Assembly (NCBI GenBank): GCA_029859185.1
Contig: JAOUDR010000126.1
Coordinates: 1 to 7,345, forward strand
Direction: 5' to 3'
Origin: Gemmatimonadota bacterium
GTDB taxonomy: Bacteria > Gemmatimonadota > Gemmatimonadetes > Gemmatimonadales > GWC2-71-9
DNA length: 7,345 nt
The stretch's first letter is position 1. Each line of letters starts with the position of its first letter. The position numbers and the translations under genes are program-made. This document shows, one piece after another, positions 5,934 to 7,345 of this stretch. The notes under the pieces were generated by a model. The model had not been told where the DNA came from, searched no databases, and saw nothing but the letters and a program-made list of their open reading frames with translations.

Positions 5934-5972
5934 GCCGCTAGCCGTCTAGCCGTCGTGCCGTCTAGCCGTCTA
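5934..5972. repeat. 8-bp tandem repeat (GCCGTCTA) between tRNA-Gly and tRNA-fMet
   Basis: A 7-bp variant GCCGCTA (5934-5940) is followed by four 8-bp units: GCCGTCTA (5941-5948), GCCGTCGT (5949-5956), GCCGTCTA (5957-5964) and GCCGTCTA (5965-5972). The start of the array (CCGCTAGCCGTCT, 5935-5947) is identical to the core of the right arm of the inverted-repeat element at 5779-5791. The repeat is non-coding and lies in the tRNA precursor. Confidence 0.9.
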
Positions 5973-5982
5973 GTAAGTAGAG

Positions 5983-6055
5983 AGCGGGAAACGGGACTCG
6001 AACCCGCGACCCCAACCTTGGCAAGGTTGTGCTCTACCAACTGAGCTATTCCCGC
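5983..6055 (-). tRNA. tRNA-Gly (anticodon GCC)
   Basis: This is a 73-nt cloverleaf. Acceptor GCGGGAA pairs with TTCCCGC, discriminator U73 as in other bacterial tRNA-Gly, D-arm GCTCAGTTGGTAGAGC, anticodon stem CAACC/GGTTG with loop TTGCCAA, and T-arm GCGGG-TTCGAGT-CCCGT. Anticodon GCC reads GGC and GGU. CCA is not encoded. Confidence 0.97.
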
Positions 6056-6090
6056 GAGCCCGGCTGGCCGGGCCACCGAACGTAAACCTA

Positions 6091-6106
6091 CCTGACCTCG
6101 CCTCCA
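6091..6106 (-). other. tRNA-Ala-like fragment in the tRNA trailer
   Basis: On the minus strand this stretch reads TGGAGGCGAGGTCAGG. Its first 11 nt are the exact reverse complement of the 3' end of tRNA-Ala including A73 (6147-6157). Its last 10 nt (CGAGGTCAGG) are identical to the extra-arm/T-arm border of the same tRNA (6169-6178). It lies about 40 nt downstream of tRNA-Ala in the same transcript. It may be a remnant of a rearranged tRNA copy, or a trailer able to pair with the tRNA 3' end. The rest of the Gly-Ala spacer holds only a 6-bp GC stem with a 4-nt loop at 6058-6073. Confidence 0.5.
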
Positions 6107-6146
6107 ACGACCAGCGCGGCGGCAGGACGTGTCCAGTCATCCGGAG

Positions 6147-6219
6147 TGGAGGCGAGGGGGATCGAACCCCTGACCTCGTGAATGCCATTCACGCGCTCTC
6201 CCAACTGAGCTACGCCCCC
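6147..6219 (-). tRNA. tRNA-Ala (anticodon GGC)
   Basis: This 73-nt cloverleaf is the first gene of the cluster. Acceptor GGGGGCG pairs with CGCCTCC, giving the G3-U70 wobble pair that is the main identity element for alanyl-tRNA synthetase, with discriminator A73. The anticodon stem CGTGA/TCACG has loop ATGGCAT, and the T-arm is AGGGG-TTCGATC-CCCCT. Anticodon GGC reads GCC and GCU. CCA is not encoded. Confidence 0.97.
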
Positions 6220-6259
6220 GCTATATTAACGGGCTCCTGCAACCGGCTTGGAACACGGC

Positions 6260-6288
6260 AACCTACCCCGGGGTTTTAGGGGTGTCAA
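6260..6288 (-). promoter_or_regulatory. Candidate promoter of the tRNA cluster
   Basis: The minus strand has a perfect -35 box TTGACA (6288-6283), a 17-bp spacer, and TAGGTT (6265-6260), which keeps the three most conserved -10 positions (first T, second A, last T). A GC-rich discriminator (GCCGTG) follows, as is usual for stable-RNA promoters under stringent control. Transcription would start near 6253, leaving a leader of about 34 nt before tRNA-Ala, which suits RNase P processing. Confidence 0.55.
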
Positions 6289-6302
6289 GCAGGTTTAGGC
6301 AG

Positions 6303-6330
6303 CCCCGCTGCGCGCGTGCGCGGGTTGGGG
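6303..6330. repeat. GC-rich imperfect hairpin between the divergent promoters
   Basis: CCCC (6303-6306) and GGGG (6327-6330) flank an inner stem GCGC-GCGT-GCGC (6310-6321) with small internal bulges. It lies upstream of both the tRNA promoter candidate and the sigma-factor promoter candidate. It could be a binding site or simply GC-rich spacer. Nothing else recognisable fills this gap apart from the ACCCCGGGGT palindrome at 6265-6274. Confidence 0.3.
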
Positions 6331-6354
6331 TGAAACCGACAACTACGTCAGCCC

Positions 6355-6383
6355 TTGAGGGGCGGCGTTTTTGGTGATATATG
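6355..6383 (+). promoter_or_regulatory. Candidate promoter of the sigma-factor gene
   Basis: TTGAGG (6355-6360) and TATATG (6378-6383) are spaced by 17 bp, each matching 4 of 6 consensus positions, although the last -10 base is G rather than the conserved T. Transcription would start near 6390, only about three bases before the ATG at 6393, which would make the message nearly leaderless. A promoter further upstream remains possible. Confidence 0.3.
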
Positions 6384-6392
6384 GGAAGCGCC

Positions 6393-7286
6393 ATGGCCAA
6401 TCCCCCGCAGAAAAAGAAGCGTCGTCGCCGGCAGGCGCCGGTGATCGCCGCCAACGAAGACGATCGCGATCTCCTCGACCAATACCTCTACGAGGTCAGC
6501 AAGACGCCGCTCCTCAAGCCGGACGAGGAGATCGCGCTTGCCAAGAAGGTGCGCGCCGGTGACCAGGAGGCGATGCAGGAACTCGCCAAGCGGAACCTCC
6601 GGTTCGTCATCTCGGTTGCCAAGAAATACCAGAACCGCGGTTTGCCGCTCACCGATCTGATCGGCGAAGGCAACGTCGGTCTGCTCACTGCCGCCCGGAA
6701 GTTCGACCCCGATCAGGGGGTCAAGTTCATCTCCTACGCGGTCTGGTGGATCCGGCAAGCCATCCTCGCGTCGCTCGCTCGACACGGGCGTACGGTTCGG
6801 GTGCCGCTCAACCGGACGGCCGACCTCTCCAAGATCGTCCGGACCGCCGAGGCGCTCCGGCAGGAGCTGCGGCGCGAGCCGACGCCCGAGGAGATCTCCG
6901 AGGCCACGGGCCTGTCGCTCGAGGTCGTGCAGTCGCTCGCCGCGTTGAACACCGGTGAAGTCCGGCTCGATGCGCCGCTCGATCCGGACGGCGATCGCTC
7001 GCTGATTGAGCGGTTCATCGCCGAGGACATGCCGGACACCGAAGAGAAGACGATGGAGCGGTTCTTGACCGACGAGGTTGAGACCGCCCTGCAGTCGCTG
7101 CCGGCGCGTGATGCGAAGGTGCTGCGCCTCTACTTCGGGTTGGACGGCGGCCGCGAGCACACGCTCGAGGAAATCGGCGGCATGCTGGGGGTAACGCGCG
7201 AGCGCGTCCGCCAACTGCGCGACCGCGCCCTGAAGCGGCTCCGTGAAGGAGACGTGGGCAAGGCCCTGGCGAGCTTCGCGGCCTGA
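6393..7286 (+). CDS. rpoD: Primary-type RNA polymerase sigma factor (RpoD/SigA, short form)
   Basis: The protein (297 residues from ATG 6393; 301 from ATG 6381) is a sigma-70 factor that directs RNA polymerase to promoters. After a short basic start (KKKRRRRQ) come region 1.2 (DLLDQYLYEVSKTPLL, about 26-41), region 2 (LRFVISVAKKYQNRGLPLTDLIGEGNVGL and SYAVWWIRQAIL, 69-125), region 3 (146-215, including PTPEEISEATGL) and region 4 with the -35-binding helix-turn-helix (TLEEIGGMLGVTRERVRQL, 257-275). Region 1.1 is absent. In region 2.4 the residue equal to E. coli Gln437 is conserved while Thr440 is replaced by Leu, as in Bacteroidetes primary sigma factors. I prefer ATG 6393 because GGGAAG lies just upstream of it and the other ATG has no ribosome site. 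A second sigma of the same group elsewhere in the genome could be the main one. The stop codon lies inside an 8-bp tandem repeat. Confidence 0.93.
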   Translation: MANPPQKKKRRRRQAPVIAANEDDRDLLDQYLYEVSKTPLLKPDEEIALAKKVRAGDQEAMQELAKRNLRFVISVAKKYQNRGLPLTDLIGEGNVGLLTAARKFDPDQGVKFISYAVWWIRQAILASLARHGRTVRVPLNRTADLSKIVRTAEALRQELRREPTPEEISEATGLSLEVVQSLAALNTGEVRLDAPLDPDGDRSLIERFIAEDMPDTEEKTMERFLTDEVETALQSLPARDAKVLRLYFGLDGGREHTLEEIGGMLGVTRERVRQLRDRALKRLREGDVGKALASFAA

Positions 7287-7307
7287 TGGCCTGACGGCCT
7301 GACGGCC
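7281..7307. repeat. 8-bp tandem repeat across the sigma-factor stop codon
   Basis: Units GCCTGATG (7281-7288), GCCTGACG (7289-7296) and GCCTGACG (7297-7304), then GCC, run from the last alanine codon through the TGA stop into the 3' flank. Confidence 0.85.
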
Positions 7308-7318
7308 GTGGCAGAAGC

Positions 7319-7345
7319 GGCAGGGGTGGCAGGGGCGGCAGCGAT
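7319..7345. repeat. 9-bp tandem repeat at the window end
   Basis: GGCAGGGGT (7319-7327), GGCAGGGGC (7328-7336) and a partial third unit GGCAGCG follow the sigma gene and run to the window edge. The array may continue beyond it. Confidence 0.7.

Noticed and set aside
5705..5972. CRISPR array
   Set aside because: The repeats are 7-8 bp and directly contiguous or inverted, with no uniform spacers and no cas genes.
6223..6228. TAATAT on the minus strand just ahead of tRNA-Ala
   Set aside because: It is a good -10 match but only 3 bp from the mature tRNA 5' end, so transcription would begin inside the tRNA; no -35 box is at the right distance.
6351..6371. Plus-strand GCCC/GGGC stem followed by five Ts, terminator-like
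   Set aside because: The stem is only 4 bp, no plus-strand gene lies upstream, and the stretch is better explained as part of the sigma-gene promoter region.
6348..7214. 288-codon minus-strand open frame
   Set aside because: It mirrors the sigma-factor gene in antisense and shows the charged Arg/Glu/Leu composition expected of a shadow.

Overview
This 7,345-bp, GC-rich window looks like chromosomal DNA from a Gram-negative bacterium. The phylum is an inference: Gemmatimonadota or a close relative of the FCB group. The reasons are three different signal-peptide-bearing beta-barrel outer-membrane proteins, a DUF4136 lipoprotein, a polytopic membrane-anchored Ser/Thr protein kinase, a short primary-type sigma factor without region 1.1 whose -10-recognition helix resembles the Bacteroidetes type, and tRNA genes that do not encode CCA. 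No rRNA gene or other decisive marker is present.

Layout: everything up to about 6220 is on the minus strand and only the sigma factor at the right end is on the plus strand. Two minus-strand protein operons can be read. The first (5095 down to 1390) encodes a small barrel protein, a FadL/OmpP1-like barrel and a six-helix membrane Ser/Thr kinase, with gaps of 7 and 45 bp. The second (1239 down past position 1) encodes a DUF4136 lipoprotein and an OmpA/OmpW-like barrel protein cut by the window edge, 19 bp apart. A hairpin downstream of the kinase stop and a TATATT box upstream of the lipoprotein separate the two operons.

From 6219 to 5294 lies a seven-tRNA cluster, in transcription order Ala(GGC), Gly(GCC), initiator Met(CAT), Val(GAC), Arg(ACG), Pro(CGG), Arg(CCG). 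The elongator anticodons suit a GC-rich genome. A candidate promoter with a perfect TTGACA -35 box precedes it. The Val, Arg(ACG) and Pro genes are packed 1 and 5 nt apart. The other spacers are 86 to 126 nt long, and three of them hold related short repeats and long inverted repeats, including a nested hairpin element of about 100 bp with a central 14-bp palindrome. The sigma factor gene is divergent from the tRNA cluster, and an 8-bp tandem repeat runs through its stop codon.

Functional reading: the left two thirds encode envelope proteins plus a kinase that may sense envelope or membrane state; the right third encodes general expression machinery. I do not see a defence system, mobile element, CRISPR array or biosynthetic cluster. 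The most unusual material is the repeat family in the tRNA spacers, a trailer sequence complementary to the 3' end of tRNA-Ala, the kinase's inverted architecture and operon context, and a calcium-loop-like motif in the FadL-like barrel.
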